From positions 3,906,001 through 3,970,000 of the forward strand of contig NZ_CP117866.1 in NCBI RefSeq assembly GCF_028736035.1: a stretch of 64,000 nucleotides of DNA, written 5' to 3'. The notes under the pieces were generated by a model. That model worked only from the letters and a program-made list of their open reading frames with translations. It did not search any database and had not been told where the DNA came from. The stretch is from Streptomyces sp. T12. Lineage in GTDB: Bacteria > Actinomycetota > Actinomycetes > Streptomycetales > Streptomycetaceae. The position numbers and the translations under genes are program-made. Shown here piece after piece: positions 16,293 to 24,972 of the stretch. Positions within the stretch are counted from its first letter, which is position 1, and the number at the start of each line of letters is the position of its first letter.

Positions 16293-17423
16293 TTGCCGGC
16301 GACCCCAGCGGTCCCCAACGGAAAGCGACCGACGCTCGCCGACGTGGCGTCGCGGGCAGGGGTGTCCACAGCGCTGGTCTCCATCGTGATGCGCGGCGCG
16401 AAAGGGGCCGGCCAGGCCACCCGCGAGCGCGTCCTTCAGGCCGCGCGGGAGATCGGTTACCGACCCGACGCCCGGGCCCGGCTGCTCCGCAGCCACCGCT
16501 CCCATCTGCTCGGGGTGCAGTTCGGCCTCCAGCATCCGTTCCACTCCGACCTGGTGGAGGGCATCTACGCGGCGGCCGAACCGGCCGGGTACCAGATCGC
16601 GCTGAGTGCCGTGGCCGCCGGGCGCGGCGAGCAGCGCGCCGTCGAGACACTGCTCGACGACCGCTGCGAGGCGCTGATCCTGCTCGGCCCGCAGGCCCCC
16701 GCCGCGCGGCTGGCGGAACTCGCCGGGCAACTGCCGGTCGTCTCCGTGGCCCGCCGGCTGCGGCCGTCCGTCCCGGGCCTGGAGGTCGTACGGACCGCCG
16801 ACGACGAGGGAGCCGGCCAGGCGGTGGACCACCTCGTCGCTCTGGGCCACCGCGACATCGCCCACATCGACGGCGGCCGGGCACCGGGCGCAGCCGACCG
16901 GCGCCGCGGCTACCGCACCGCCATGAACCGCCACGGCCTGGGCGAACTCATCCGCATTCTCCCCGGCGGTCTCACTGAGGAGGAAGGCGCCGAGGCCGCC
17001 CGAACCCTGTCGGCCACCCGCCCGCGCCCCACCGCCGTACTGGCCTTCAACGACCGCTGCGCGACCGGCGTACTCGACCTCTTCCTCCGCTCCGGCGTCG
17101 CGGTCCCCGGCGACATCTCCGTCGTCGGGTTCGACGACAGCCATCTGGCCCGCCTGGCCCACATCGACCTCACCACCGTCGGACAGGACATCGCACGCCT
17201 CGCCGGGCTCGCCGTCGGCCGGGCCGTCGCACGCCTGGAGGGTGCGGAGATCCCCGCCGGGGAACAAGTCATCACCCCCCGTCTTGTCGTCCGGGGAACG
17301 TCCGCCCCGCCCCCCCTGAAGGCAGATCCCGGGCGTGCGCGGCCTGTGTGTTCCACGGCGACGACGCCGACCACACCGAGAAATACCGGTTCAGCGCCAC
17401 GTCGTACACGCCCGCCGGACTGA
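16293..17423 (+). CDS. LacI/GalR-family regulator with C-terminus altered by the direct repeat
   Basis: 376 residues from TTG (GGGAGGACAGG precedes it). N-terminal LacI helix-turn-helix and hinge: TLADVASRAGVSTALVSIVM, YRPDARARLL. A periplasmic-binding-protein-like effector domain follows (LGVQFGLQHPFHSDLVEGIY; ISVVGFDDSHLARLAHIDLT; TPRLVVRGTSAPP). Homology should end near residue 343; the last ~34 codons come from the repeated integrase segment read in another frame, so the natural stop was lost. The sensor domain is complete and the protein is probably still functional. It diverges from the isomerase/dehydrogenase operon and three TAGAACGTTCTA operators lie between them. Confidence 0.85.
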   Translation: MPATPAVPNGKRPTLADVASRAGVSTALVSIVMRGAKGAGQATRERVLQAAREIGYRPDARARLLRSHRSHLLGVQFGLQHPFHSDLVEGIYAAAEPAGYQIALSAVAAGRGEQRAVETLLDDRCEALILLGPQAPAARLAELAGQLPVVSVARRLRPSVPGLEVVRTADDEGAGQAVDHLVALGHRDIAHIDGGRAPGAADRRRGYRTAMNRHGLGELIRILPGGLTEEEGAEAARTLSATRPRPTAVLAFNDRCATGVLDLFLRSGVAVPGDISVVGFDDSHLARLAHIDLTTVGQDIARLAGLAVGRAVARLEGAEIPAGEQVITPRLVVRGTSAPPPLKADPGRARPVCSTATTPTTPRNTGSAPRRTRPPD

Positions 17424-17574
17424 TCAGGAACGGCTGCCCCTCGGGCACCCCCAGATCATCCAACCCCTCAGCGAGATCGGCGAACAGGGAGCTGAACTCC
17501 CGTGCTCGCCAACCGGTGATCGACATGACGCTGGACGATAGTCCGTGGACAGCTCAACAGCGCATAACAGAAGT
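17322..17574. repeat. 253-bp direct repeat, right copy, with truncated integrase copy 2
   Basis: Second copy of 13726-13978 in the same orientation. The minus-strand integrase start (MSITGWRAREFSSLFADLA) is readable from 17526 for ~68 codons and then fuses into the end of the LacI gene. Right of the repeat the sequence switches abruptly to a DNA-ligase fragment. Confidence 0.9.
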
Positions 17575-17650
17575 GGGACGGTTACCGCGCCCTGGCCGGC
17601 CGGTGGGCCGACGGCCGTGTCGCCCTACGGAGCCGCAACGTCAGCGATCT
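17571..17650 (+). pseudogene. Fragment of an ATP-dependent DNA ligase gene
   Basis: 27 codons read KWDGYRALAGRWADGRVALR then SRNVSDL, matching ligase motif I (KxDG with the adenylated Lys) and the following strand with SRN. It is bounded by the direct repeat on the left and IS630 on the right, whose end supplies a stop codon. Confidence 0.5.
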
Positions 17651-18675
17651 AGTGCTGTGACCGCGTAGGTTCGCCGGATTGGATCAGGCTGCGGTTGTGA
17701 GGGGGCGTCCGCCCCATCGGGTGCCTTTCTCGCTGCGGATGCGGGCGCGTTCCTTGCGTTCGGCGGCCAGGACGTCGCAGTGGCGGGCATTGGCGTTGCG
17801 CCAGCGGAGGTAGGAGTGCAGGGCCCTGGTCTGGACGGTGTGGTTGGGGTGGTGGGAGTTGGCGATGGTGAACTGCCGCAGTGGTCCGAAGCGCGCCTCG
17901 ATCGGGTTCGCCCAGGAGGCGTAGGCCGGGGTGAAGCACAGCTCGACCTTGTGCTTCTTTGCCCAGCGGCGGATGTCGGCGCCCTTGTGGGCGGACAGGT
18001 TGTCCAGGATCACGTAGATCGGTGCGCCGTCGGGCCGGGCGGCGCGGATCGATTTCAGCGCGGCCAGCGTGTTCCCGGCACCCTTCTTGCGGCGGTTCAC
18101 GCCCCACAGACGGTCGTCGCCCACCGAGTAGCAGCCATGGAAGTACCGGACGCCGTGGGTGCGATGGTAGGTGGCCGGCAGCCGGTCGGGCCGGGTCTGT
18201 TCGGCCCAGCAGCTGCCGCCGATGGGCCGGATCCCGAGTGGGCCGAACTCATCGAAGGCGAATACCCGGTCCGGGAAGCGGTCCAGGACGTGCTCGATAC
18301 GGTCCAGCTTCGTCTCCCGTTCGGGGTCCGGGGACTCCTTCCAGGTCTTGGTGCGCTGGAAGGTGACGCCGCGGCGGGCGAGCAGGCACCGTAACGCCTC
18401 ACGGCCGATGCGAATCACCCGGCCGTGGACTTTGCGCAGGTAGGCGTACGAGCTTGCGCAGTGACCAGCGAGTAAAAGGCTGGCCGAGCTTGACCGGGCG
18501 GGTGGTGGCCGTCTGGACGACGAAGTCCTCTTCGTCAGACTTGAGTTGGCGGGGACGGCCTCCCGCCCACCGAGGGTCCAGGCAGGCCAGGCCCTTCTCG
18601 TTGAACGCGTGGATCACATCCCGGACGGTGTCCTCGTCGGCCTGCACCAGCTGTGCGATCACCGGCACCCGTTTT
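17650..18675 (-). pseudogene. IS630-family element, 3' part with frameshifted transposase lacking its N-terminus
   Basis: Starts at its right end with TAGTGCTGTGACCGCGTAGG, the same inverted repeat as at 8622. The transposase is readable from VPVIAQLVQADEDTVRDVIH (18668) to its stop at 17684. One extra base near 18449 shifts the frame between FTRWSLRKL and VIRIGREALRCLL. The DDE acids are present: VFAFDEFGPLG, YVILDNLSAHKG and NPIEARFGPL. The missing first ~44 codons are exactly those found at 8707-8838. Inactive as it stands. Confidence 0.85.
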
Positions 18676-18817
18676 CGCCCCTCCCCTCCTCCCCCACCCC
18701 TCCCCTCCATCTCCTCAAACAGCAGCACAACCCTGGACGCCCCCCAGCTGTCCAGGACATGACTGGACGGCAAAGCTCCGGTCGCCGTGCTTCCTGTCCC
18801 GACGAGGAGACCCACCC

Positions 18818-20068
18818 GTGCGCCAGCGCATCCGCCCCTCGCACATCCGCCCCTCGGCGGCCTTCGTGGCCGCTGCCGCGATCGCCGCGGCCGTTCCCGC
18901 GGTCGTCGCTCCCGCGGCACATGCCGAGGAGGCCGAGCCCTCTCTGGTGATCTCGCGCCTGCCGAGTACGTCTCCCAAGCCCGGTGAGGTGTCCGACGAG
19001 TCCGTCGTCATCACCAACAAGGGCACCGCGGCCGCGGACGGCGTCACCTTCCGGATCCGGCTGACCCGGGGCCTCGACTTCCCCGAGTCCGTCCAGGGCT
19101 GCACCTACTCGACCATCGAGGACCAGGTCAGGCAGGCGCTCTGCGAGCTCGACACGGTCATCGAACCCGGTGCCTCCGTCGAAACCCCCGTGCGGTTCAA
19201 GGCGCTGCCCAAGGCGCTGATGGAGGCCGTCGAGTACGGCACGTCGCCCACCGGTGAGGCCCCGGGCGAGGGGTTCACCGACAGCTACCAGCGCGTGACC
19301 CTCAGGGCGAACAGCACGGCCGACCTCGTCGCGATCGGTGATGAGACCGAGGCGCTCGCCGGGGACAAGCAGTCGTTCACCGTGAAACTCCGCAACGACG
19401 GCCCCGGCTGGATCCAGAACCAGGAGAGCGACGACCTGACCGCACTCATGGTGCAGATCCCGCCGGGCACCGTAGCCGTCGAAGTGCCCAAGGAGTGCAA
19501 GCCGTTCGGGATCGACGGCCCGACCGGGCCCTCGGCTCCGGGCAAGCCCCGGTACGTCTGCCGGCCCGACGGCGCCACCATCGAGGTCGGCGAGACGTAC
19601 GCCTACACCTTCCTGGTGAAGATCGACGCGAGCGCCAAGGACACCAAGGGTGAGGTGAAGGCGACCTCCATCTACGACATCCACCCGTGGTTCGACAAGA
19701 ACCCCGCCAACGACAAGGCCTACGTCAGCATCGACCTCCCCAGCGACAATGAACCCGGCCCCGCCACCTCCGGCGGCTCCTCCACCGGCGGTTCGACGGA
19801 CGGCGGCTCCACCACGGGCGGCAACGACCCCGACGGCCAGTCCACCGGCGGCACGGGCAGCACCGGCGGCACGGGCTCCACGTCGGCCGGCACCTCCACG
19901 GGCACCTCGACGGGCGGCTCGACCAGCGGATCCGTCGACGGCAACCTGGCGAGCACCGGCTCCGACGGCACCCCGCTCATCGCCGGTGCCGCGGCCGCCG
20001 CGGCAGCCCTCGGCGGTGCCCTGGTCCTGGCCGTACGCCGCCGCCGCTCCGCCGCCAAGTCCTCCTGA
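18818..20068 (+). CDS. Secreted cell-wall protein with LAxTG sortase signal
   Basis: 416 residues from GTG (GAGGAGACC upstream). Signal peptide: basic start, then FVAAAAIAAAVPAVVAP and AHAEE as cleavage site. The mature part has two DUF11/CARDB-like β-domains (VSDESVVITNKGTAAADGVT; DKQSFTVKLRNDGPG) with paired cysteines. A ~75-residue Gly/Ser/Thr spacer follows, then LASTGSDG, a hydrophobic helix and RRRRSAAKSS. LAxTG is the signal of class E sortases in Streptomyces, so the protein should be covalently attached to peptidoglycan and exposed. Its ligand or partner is unknown. Confidence 0.85.
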   Translation: MRQRIRPSHIRPSAAFVAAAAIAAAVPAVVAPAAHAEEAEPSLVISRLPSTSPKPGEVSDESVVITNKGTAAADGVTFRIRLTRGLDFPESVQGCTYSTIEDQVRQALCELDTVIEPGASVETPVRFKALPKALMEAVEYGTSPTGEAPGEGFTDSYQRVTLRANSTADLVAIGDETEALAGDKQSFTVKLRNDGPGWIQNQESDDLTALMVQIPPGTVAVEVPKECKPFGIDGPTGPSAPGKPRYVCRPDGATIEVGETYAYTFLVKIDASAKDTKGEVKATSIYDIHPWFDKNPANDKAYVSIDLPSDNEPGPATSGGSSTGGSTDGGSTTGGNDPDGQSTGGTGSTGGTGSTSAGTSTGTSTGGSTSGSVDGNLASTGSDGTPLIAGAAAAAAALGGALVLAVRRRRSAAKSS

Positions 20069-20092
20069 CGGCACCTGTCCCTGACGACACCT

Positions 20093-20133
20093 GTCCCTGA
20101 GGCCGCCGGCCAGAGGCGCCCGGCCTCAGGGAC
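20093..20133. terminator. Bidirectional terminator between converging genes
   Basis: GTCCCTGAGGCCG pairs perfectly with CGGCCTCAGGGAC across a 15-base loop. It overlaps the last codons of the GNAT gene and serves both converging genes. Confidence 0.8.
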
Positions 20134-20626
20134 GCGGCACGGTCCCCGCGACGTGGGCCTGGAGAAGGCGCGGCGAGTTCTCGAACCCCTGACGGGCGTA
20201 CGCGGGGATCGCGCGAGGTGAGGAGTGGACGGTGACCCGCTCCAGCCCGAGGTCCTTCGCCTTGGCCAGGGTCTCGGTGATCAGTCGGCCGCCGAGCCCC
20301 GCGTCGCGCGCCTCCGGGACCACGTACACGCACTGCAGATCACCGGATGCCCGGTGCAGCGCGTGCGGTGTCGGTACGCGGTGGACCACCGCCAGCCACG
20401 CCATGCCGATGATCCCGCGGTCACCGCTGAGGTCCCCGTCGACGAGGACCATGCAGCGGTGCGAGGAGGCGTTCTGCTCGGCCCAGGTGACGAAGTGACG
20501 TACGAAGGTGTCGTGGTCGACGGCTGCCGGCGCCGCGCCGTCGTTCTCGAGGATCCACTGCCACCGCAGTCCTGCGACGGCCGCTAACTCACCCGGTCCG
20601 ACCGGGCGGACGATGACGTTCTCCAT
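20126..20626 (-). CDS. GNAT-family N-acetyltransferase
   Basis: 166 residues from the ATG of MENVIVRPVGPGEL (an upstream GTG eight codons earlier is possible). Acetyl-CoA motif A appears as DLQCVYVVPEARDAGLGGRL followed by ITETLAKAKDLG; motif B as VTVHSSPRAIPAYARQGFE. Single domain, cytoplasmic. Substrate unknown. It converges on the sortase-substrate gene. Confidence 0.85.
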   Translation of the reverse strand: MENVIVRPVGPGELAAVAGLRWQWILENDGAAPAAVDHDTFVRHFVTWAEQNASSHRCMVLVDGDLSGDRGIIGMAWLAVVHRVPTPHALHRASGDLQCVYVVPEARDAGLGGRLITETLAKAKDLGLERVTVHSSPRAIPAYARQGFENSPRLLQAHVAGTVPRP

Positions 20627-20668
20627 ACGGGCATTGTCGATCTCCCGCACCTCGGCCCGCCCGTCACC

Positions 20669-21922
20669 TCACCGCACCCCGCCCACCGACTCCAGCACCC
20701 CACTCGCCTCGTCCTGGAACACCTCCGTCCAGTAATGCCGGCCATCCCCGCCCGCGGCCCTGGTGCCGGTCGGGTCGACCGTCGACAGGACCTGGAGCAT
20801 CGTCATGGCCAGTTGGTCGTAGGTGTCGGTCGTCAGCTCGTGGCCCGACTGCTCGTCGATCGCCTGCTCGCGGTGCAGCAGCCAGAGGGTGAAGGCGAGG
20901 GTCGAGACGTCCGTGTTCAGGGGGAACAGCCTCGCCTCGGGCTCGCTCCAGTTCAGGATCGCGCCCGTCTCGCCGTCGACGACCAGGCTGTTGTCCTCGA
21001 CGAGATGACCGAGGCGTATCAAGTGGTCGGCCCGGGCGGGCAGTTCGGCGACCCGCTCCTCGTCGGCGTAGTACTCGGCCAGCGTCTGCAGCGGCGCATC
21101 CGTCTCCAGCGAGAACAGGAAACCGTCCTCCGGCAGGCCCACCTCGCGCAGGAAGCGGCGGGTCGGGTCGTGCGTGAGCGTGACGGGGAAGTCGACCTCC
21201 TCGAAGCGCACCACCTTGCCCTTGCCGAATTCCTGGTCCAGCAGGCGCGGCGGCAGGTCCAGGGCCAGCCCCGACTCTCCGGCCCGGCCCGCGACGAGTG
21301 CCAGGGGGCGGATCAGGGCCGCCATCTTCCAGTACGGCGCCGGCTCGCCGTCCGTGCCGTCCTCGAACACCGCCAGCAGGTGCTGCGAGGCCTGCGCCAC
21401 CGCCTTCGGGCCGTAACGGCCGACGTAGGAGGCGAACTGGCCGCGCAGGCCCGCCAGTTCGTCCGTCGCCTCAGCGAATCGGACCAGCGTCCGCAGGGAC
21501 GGTGCCAGCGGGCGGCGGTCCATCAGGTCGGGCCGGTCGTGCAGGAAGTACGTCGTCGAGATCTCGCCCGTCGCGCCGTCCAGCAGGACCGACTCCGTCT
21601 CCAGGCCGCCGGGGCCCAGCAGTCCGCCTATCACCAGCTGGTCCCGCAGCTCCGCCGCCAGCCGGTCGTGCGGATCGCCCGTCGAGTCGGCCACCGTCCG
21701 CAAGCCCTGCCGGCCCTCCCGGCACAGCTCGGCGAAGCTCAGCACGCCGCTGTCGCAGGGCAGCCCGGGCCCCGTCAGCCAGCGCCGCGTCGACGCGTGC
21801 GTGATGTACGGAGCCAGCTCGGCGTCGGTCAGGACGATCGCCGTGTCGTTGACGCAGGTTGTACTGGCGCCGGTCGTACTGGCGCAGGCCGTACTGGTGT
21901 AGGTCGTGATCGTCGTGCTCAT
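20669..21922 (-). CDS. SUKH-4 family (immunity-like) protein
   Basis: 417 residues. After a Thr/Ser-rich start (TTYTSTACASTTGASTT), two similar α/β modules are seen. The first contains LVIGGLLGPGGLETESVLLD then GATGEISTTYFLHD; the second contains HLIRLGHLVEDNSLVVDGET and GAILNWSEPEARLFPLNTDV. This is the SUKH-4 pattern, where β-strand motifs LxxL.. and D..TG.. recur. SUKH proteins neutralise toxins of contact-dependent and polymorphic systems, but no toxin gene is adjacent. In Streptomyces such proteins are common as stand-alone genes, so a role beyond immunity is possible. Confidence 0.7.
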   Translation of the reverse strand: MSTTITTYTSTACASTTGASTTCVNDTAIVLTDAELAPYITHASTRRWLTGPGLPCDSGVLSFAELCREGRQGLRTVADSTGDPHDRLAAELRDQLVIGGLLGPGGLETESVLLDGATGEISTTYFLHDRPDLMDRRPLAPSLRTLVRFAEATDELAGLRGQFASYVGRYGPKAVAQASQHLLAVFEDGTDGEPAPYWKMAALIRPLALVAGRAGESGLALDLPPRLLDQEFGKGKVVRFEEVDFPVTLTHDPTRRFLREVGLPEDGFLFSLETDAPLQTLAEYYADEERVAELPARADHLIRLGHLVEDNSLVVDGETGAILNWSEPEARLFPLNTDVSTLAFTLWLLHREQAIDEQSGHELTTDTYDQLAMTMLQVLSTVDPTGTRAAGGDGRHYWTEVFQDEASGVLESVGGVR

Positions 21923-22086
21923 GGCTCCCCCGCATGCGCTTGCTCACCGCCCCGGGCAGGACACGGCCGACCGCCCGACCCGCCGGATCCGGCCGCCGTC
22001 CCCACTGCCCAGAACACTACGCGCCACCACTGACAACGCCCCCGGACCAGCGCGACCACCGACAGCGCTTCACATCAACAAGACGC

Positions 22087-22626
22087 TCAGTCCACCCTCG
22101 CGCGTTCCCGCCCCGCCAAAATCGCCTCCACGGTCTCCCCCGCGGTCAGCTCCGACGAGTCCACCCACAGCCCGATCCGCGGCGTATCCGCCCGCAGCTC
22201 CCCGTCCAACTGCTCAACCGTCCAGGCCCCGTAGCCCGTCTTCGCCCGCCCGGCCTCGCGCGCCGCCACGGCCACGGCGCTCGGCGCCAGGACGACCACG
22301 TACAGCGGACGCGTGCGCACGAGCCGTACGTACGCCGCCAAGTCGGCACCCAGCACCACGTCCTGGACGACCGCCGTGAACCCGGCCGCCGCATACGCAT
22401 CCGCTGTCGCCGCCGACAGTCGGTATCGCAGCCGGAGTTGAGCCTCGCCCTCGCCGCCTTGGGCTTCCCCGGCTCCGGGCTCGTACTCCACGCGCCCCGA
22501 GACGATCATCCGCCGGAACACGTCACCACGAACGTGCGCGGCCCGCGGCAGCCTCTCCGCCAGCGCCTGCGCGACCGTCGACTTCCCGGCCGCCATCACG
22601 CCGGTGACGAGGACAACCCCCTCCAT
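22087..22626 (-). CDS. P-loop kinase (AAA_33 / chloramphenicol-phosphotransferase-like)
   Basis: 179 residues. Walker A at the N-terminus (LVTGVMAAGKSTVAQALAE), a nucleoside-binding HVRGDVFRRMIVSGR, and VVQDVVLGADLAAYVRLV before VVVLAPSAVAVAAREAGR (lid Arg). These match small-molecule or nucleotide kinases of the zeta-toxin/CPT fold. It starts 36 bases after the molybdenum subunit gene and is probably the last gene of that operon. Substrate unknown. Confidence 0.78.
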   Translation of the reverse strand: MEGVVLVTGVMAAGKSTVAQALAERLPRAAHVRGDVFRRMIVSGRVEYEPGAGEAQGGEGEAQLRLRYRLSAATADAYAAAGFTAVVQDVVLGADLAAYVRLVRTRPLYVVVLAPSAVAVAAREAGRAKTGYGAWTVEQLDGELRADTPRIGLWVDSSELTAGETVEAILAGRERARVD

Positions 22627-22662
22627 CAGGACAGCCCCTCCATCAGGGCAGCCGGGGCGCGC

Positions 22663-24972
22663 TCACTGGCCGGTCACCACCGCCGCCTGCGGCCGGATCG
22701 GCAGACGGTTCACCGGGCGGCCCGTCGCGGCCCGTACGGCCGACGCGATGGCCGCCGGCGAGGTCACCACCGGCACCGCGCTCACCGCCTTCGCGCCGAA
22801 GGGCGCGACCACGTCGCGTTCCTCGACCAGCTTCACGATCCGGATGTCCGGTGCGTCCAGGGCCGTCGGCAGCGCGTAGCCCGTCAGGTCGGGGTGGCGG
22901 ATCAGGCCGCGGGCCGAGCGCAGGTTCTCCGTGAGCGCTATGCCCACGCCCTGCGTCACGCCCGCCTCGATGCGCGCCTCCAGCTGGGCCGGGTTCAGCA
23001 CCTGGCCGACGTCCTGGGCGAGCGCCAGCTCGACGACCCGTACCGAGCCCAGTTCGATGTCGACGTCCACCACCGCGCGGATCGCGCAGAAGGCCATGCC
23101 GACGAAGGCGTCGCCCTGGCCGGATTCGTTCAGCGGCTCGGTCGGGTGCGGGCGGCACTGGGCCGTCGCCCACAGTTCCTTGCCGTCCATCGCCTCGGTG
23201 ACGGTGGTCGACAGGACGCCGTCGTACGACGTGATCTTGCCGTCGGTGATCTGGAGCAGCTCGGTGGACATGCCGAACTTGTGCGCCAGGGGCTGGAGCA
23301 GCTGCGTACGGACCATCTTCGCCGCGCGCTCGACCGCGCCGCCCGACACCCAGGTGTGGCGGCCGCGGCAGCCCGCGCCCGCCGGGGGCTGGTCGGTGTC
23401 GACGGGCGCCACGTGCACCTCGTCGATGCCGAGCGTCTCCTGGACGATCTGCCGGGCCAGCGTCGTGAAGCCCTGGCCCGTCTCGACCGCCGCGCACAGC
23501 ACGGTGGCGACGCCGTCGTGGACCTTCACCGTCGCCGTGGAGACCTCGTCCGCGCCCTCGGCGCCGAGCATGTGCACCATGCCCAGGCCGTAGCCGACGC
23601 CCCGTCGCACGGCGCCCGGTTCGCCCGCGCCCTCGGGGCCGCCGGGCAGCAGCCACTCGTCCTCGGGCGTGTCCTTGGGAAGGGCGGGCAGCGGGTAGTC
23701 CCGTACGGCCTGGAGCAGCTCCGCGACCGGGGCCGGGCAGGTCACCGTCTGGCCCGTCGGGAGTACGTCGCCCGTCGCCATCACGTTGCGCAGGCGCAGC
23801 TCCGCCGGGTCCACGCCGAGCTTCTTGGCCAGCTTGTCCATCTGCGCCTCGTACGCGGCGCACACCTGCATGGCGCCCTCACCGCGGACATGGCCGGAGG
23901 GCGGGTTGTTGGTGCGTACGGCCCAGCCCTCGATGAAGGCGTTCGGGACGACGTACGGGCCGCAGGCGAAGGCGACCGCGGCGGCGAGGGCCTCGGAGGA
24001 GGTGTCGGTGTACGCGCCCGCGTCCAGCAGGATCTGCGCCTCGACCTTCACCAGCCTGCCCTCGGCGTCGGCGTGGTGGCGGTAGCGGAGGAGGGTCGGG
24101 TGCCGGTGGGTGTGGCCCAGGAAGGACTCTTCGCGCGTGGCCGTCAGCTTCACCGGGCAGCCGGTCTTCAGCGCCAGCAGCCCCAGCGGGAGCTGGAAGC
24201 CCTGGTCCTCGCGGTCGGCGGTGGCGCCGGGGACGCCGGTGACGACGACCTTCACGCGCTCGGGCTCCAGGCCGTAGCAGGCGGCGGCCCGGTCGCGGTC
24301 GGTGTGCGGGTCGGTGGAGGCCAGGTAGAGCTCCACGCCGCCGTCGGGGCGCGGAACCGCGAGGCCCGCCTCGGCGCCGATGGGGGCCGGGTCCTGGCGG
24401 CCGATGCGGTACAGGCCCTCCACGACGATGTCGCCCGCCGCGTCCGGGTCGCCGTGACGCAGCGGGATGTGGCGGATCAGGTTGCCGTCGGGGTGCAGCG
24501 GCTCGGCCTCGAAGGCCTGCTCGGGGTCGGTCACCGGGTCGAGTACTTCGTACTCGACGATGACGGCCGCGGCGGCCAGGCGGGCGGTGTCCGGGTGGTC
24601 GGCGGCGACGGCGGCGATGGGCTCGCCGTGGTGGCGTACGACCTCGGAGGCGAAGACCGGACGATCGGCCTTGCCGCGGCCGAACAGCGGGCTGCCCGGC
24701 ACGTCCTCGTGCGTGACGACGGCCCGTACGCCGGGCATCTCACGCGCGTGGGAGGTGTCGATGGACGTGATGCGCGCGTGCGGGTGCGGCGAGCGCAGGA
24801 CGGCCGCCCACAGCAGGCCCTCGGCCCAGAGGTCGGCCGCGTACGGGAAGGTGCCCTCGGTCTTGGCGCGGGCGTCGGCGGCCGGCAGGGAGGCGCCGAG
24901 GCCGTGCGGGATCGGCTCGGGGGCAGGTGCTGCCTCCGCGGCTGTGGTCGCGGTGGCGGCTTCGTTGCTCAC
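22663..24972 (-). CDS. Xanthine dehydrogenase-family molybdopterin-binding subunit
   Basis: 769 residues, full length. N-terminal domain: DARAKTEGTFPYAADLW, LRSPHPHARITSID. Mo-cofactor domains: NPPSGHVRGEGAMQVCAAYE, AAVETGQGFTTLARQIVQETL, AQDVGQVLNPAQLEARIEAG. Two signature sites are unusual: the Gly-rich GGGFGGK loop reads VPGATADREDQGFQLP, and the GEPP segment carrying the catalytic Glu reads AKAVSAVPVV. The start overlaps the Fe-S subunit stop (ATGA). With the 2Fe-2S and FAD subunits upstream it forms an αβγ hydroxylase. It may oxidise a purine or another heterocycle, or may work by modified chemistry. Confidence 0.85.
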   Translation of the reverse strand: MSNEAATATTAAEAAPAPEPIPHGLGASLPAADARAKTEGTFPYAADLWAEGLLWAAVLRSPHPHARITSIDTSHAREMPGVRAVVTHEDVPGSPLFGRGKADRPVFASEVVRHHGEPIAAVAADHPDTARLAAAAVIVEYEVLDPVTDPEQAFEAEPLHPDGNLIRHIPLRHGDPDAAGDIVVEGLYRIGRQDPAPIGAEAGLAVPRPDGGVELYLASTDPHTDRDRAAACYGLEPERVKVVVTGVPGATADREDQGFQLPLGLLALKTGCPVKLTATREESFLGHTHRHPTLLRYRHHADAEGRLVKVEAQILLDAGAYTDTSSEALAAAVAFACGPYVVPNAFIEGWAVRTNNPPSGHVRGEGAMQVCAAYEAQMDKLAKKLGVDPAELRLRNVMATGDVLPTGQTVTCPAPVAELLQAVRDYPLPALPKDTPEDEWLLPGGPEGAGEPGAVRRGVGYGLGMVHMLGAEGADEVSTATVKVHDGVATVLCAAVETGQGFTTLARQIVQETLGIDEVHVAPVDTDQPPAGAGCRGRHTWVSGGAVERAAKMVRTQLLQPLAHKFGMSTELLQITDGKITSYDGVLSTTVTEAMDGKELWATAQCRPHPTEPLNESGQGDAFVGMAFCAIRAVVDVDIELGSVRVVELALAQDVGQVLNPAQLEARIEAGVTQGVGIALTENLRSARGLIRHPDLTGYALPTALDAPDIRIVKLVEERDVVAPFGAKAVSAVPVVTSPAAIASAVRAATGRPVNRLPIRPQAAVVTGQ

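Larger units (their letters stand above)
8622..18675. mobile_element. Accessory island bounded by two halves of one IS630 element; probable inversion
   Basis: The segment between tRNA-Cys and the LAxTG protein gene is a mosaic of remnants (IS5, IS630, integrase, DNA ligase) and intact cargo (oxidoreductases, regulators, sugar cassette). Flipping 8839-18675 would rejoin the IS630 halves into a complete-length transposase of about 370 codons with inverted repeats at both ends. Boundaries are therefore rearrangement breakpoints rather than a clean element. Confidence 0.55.
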
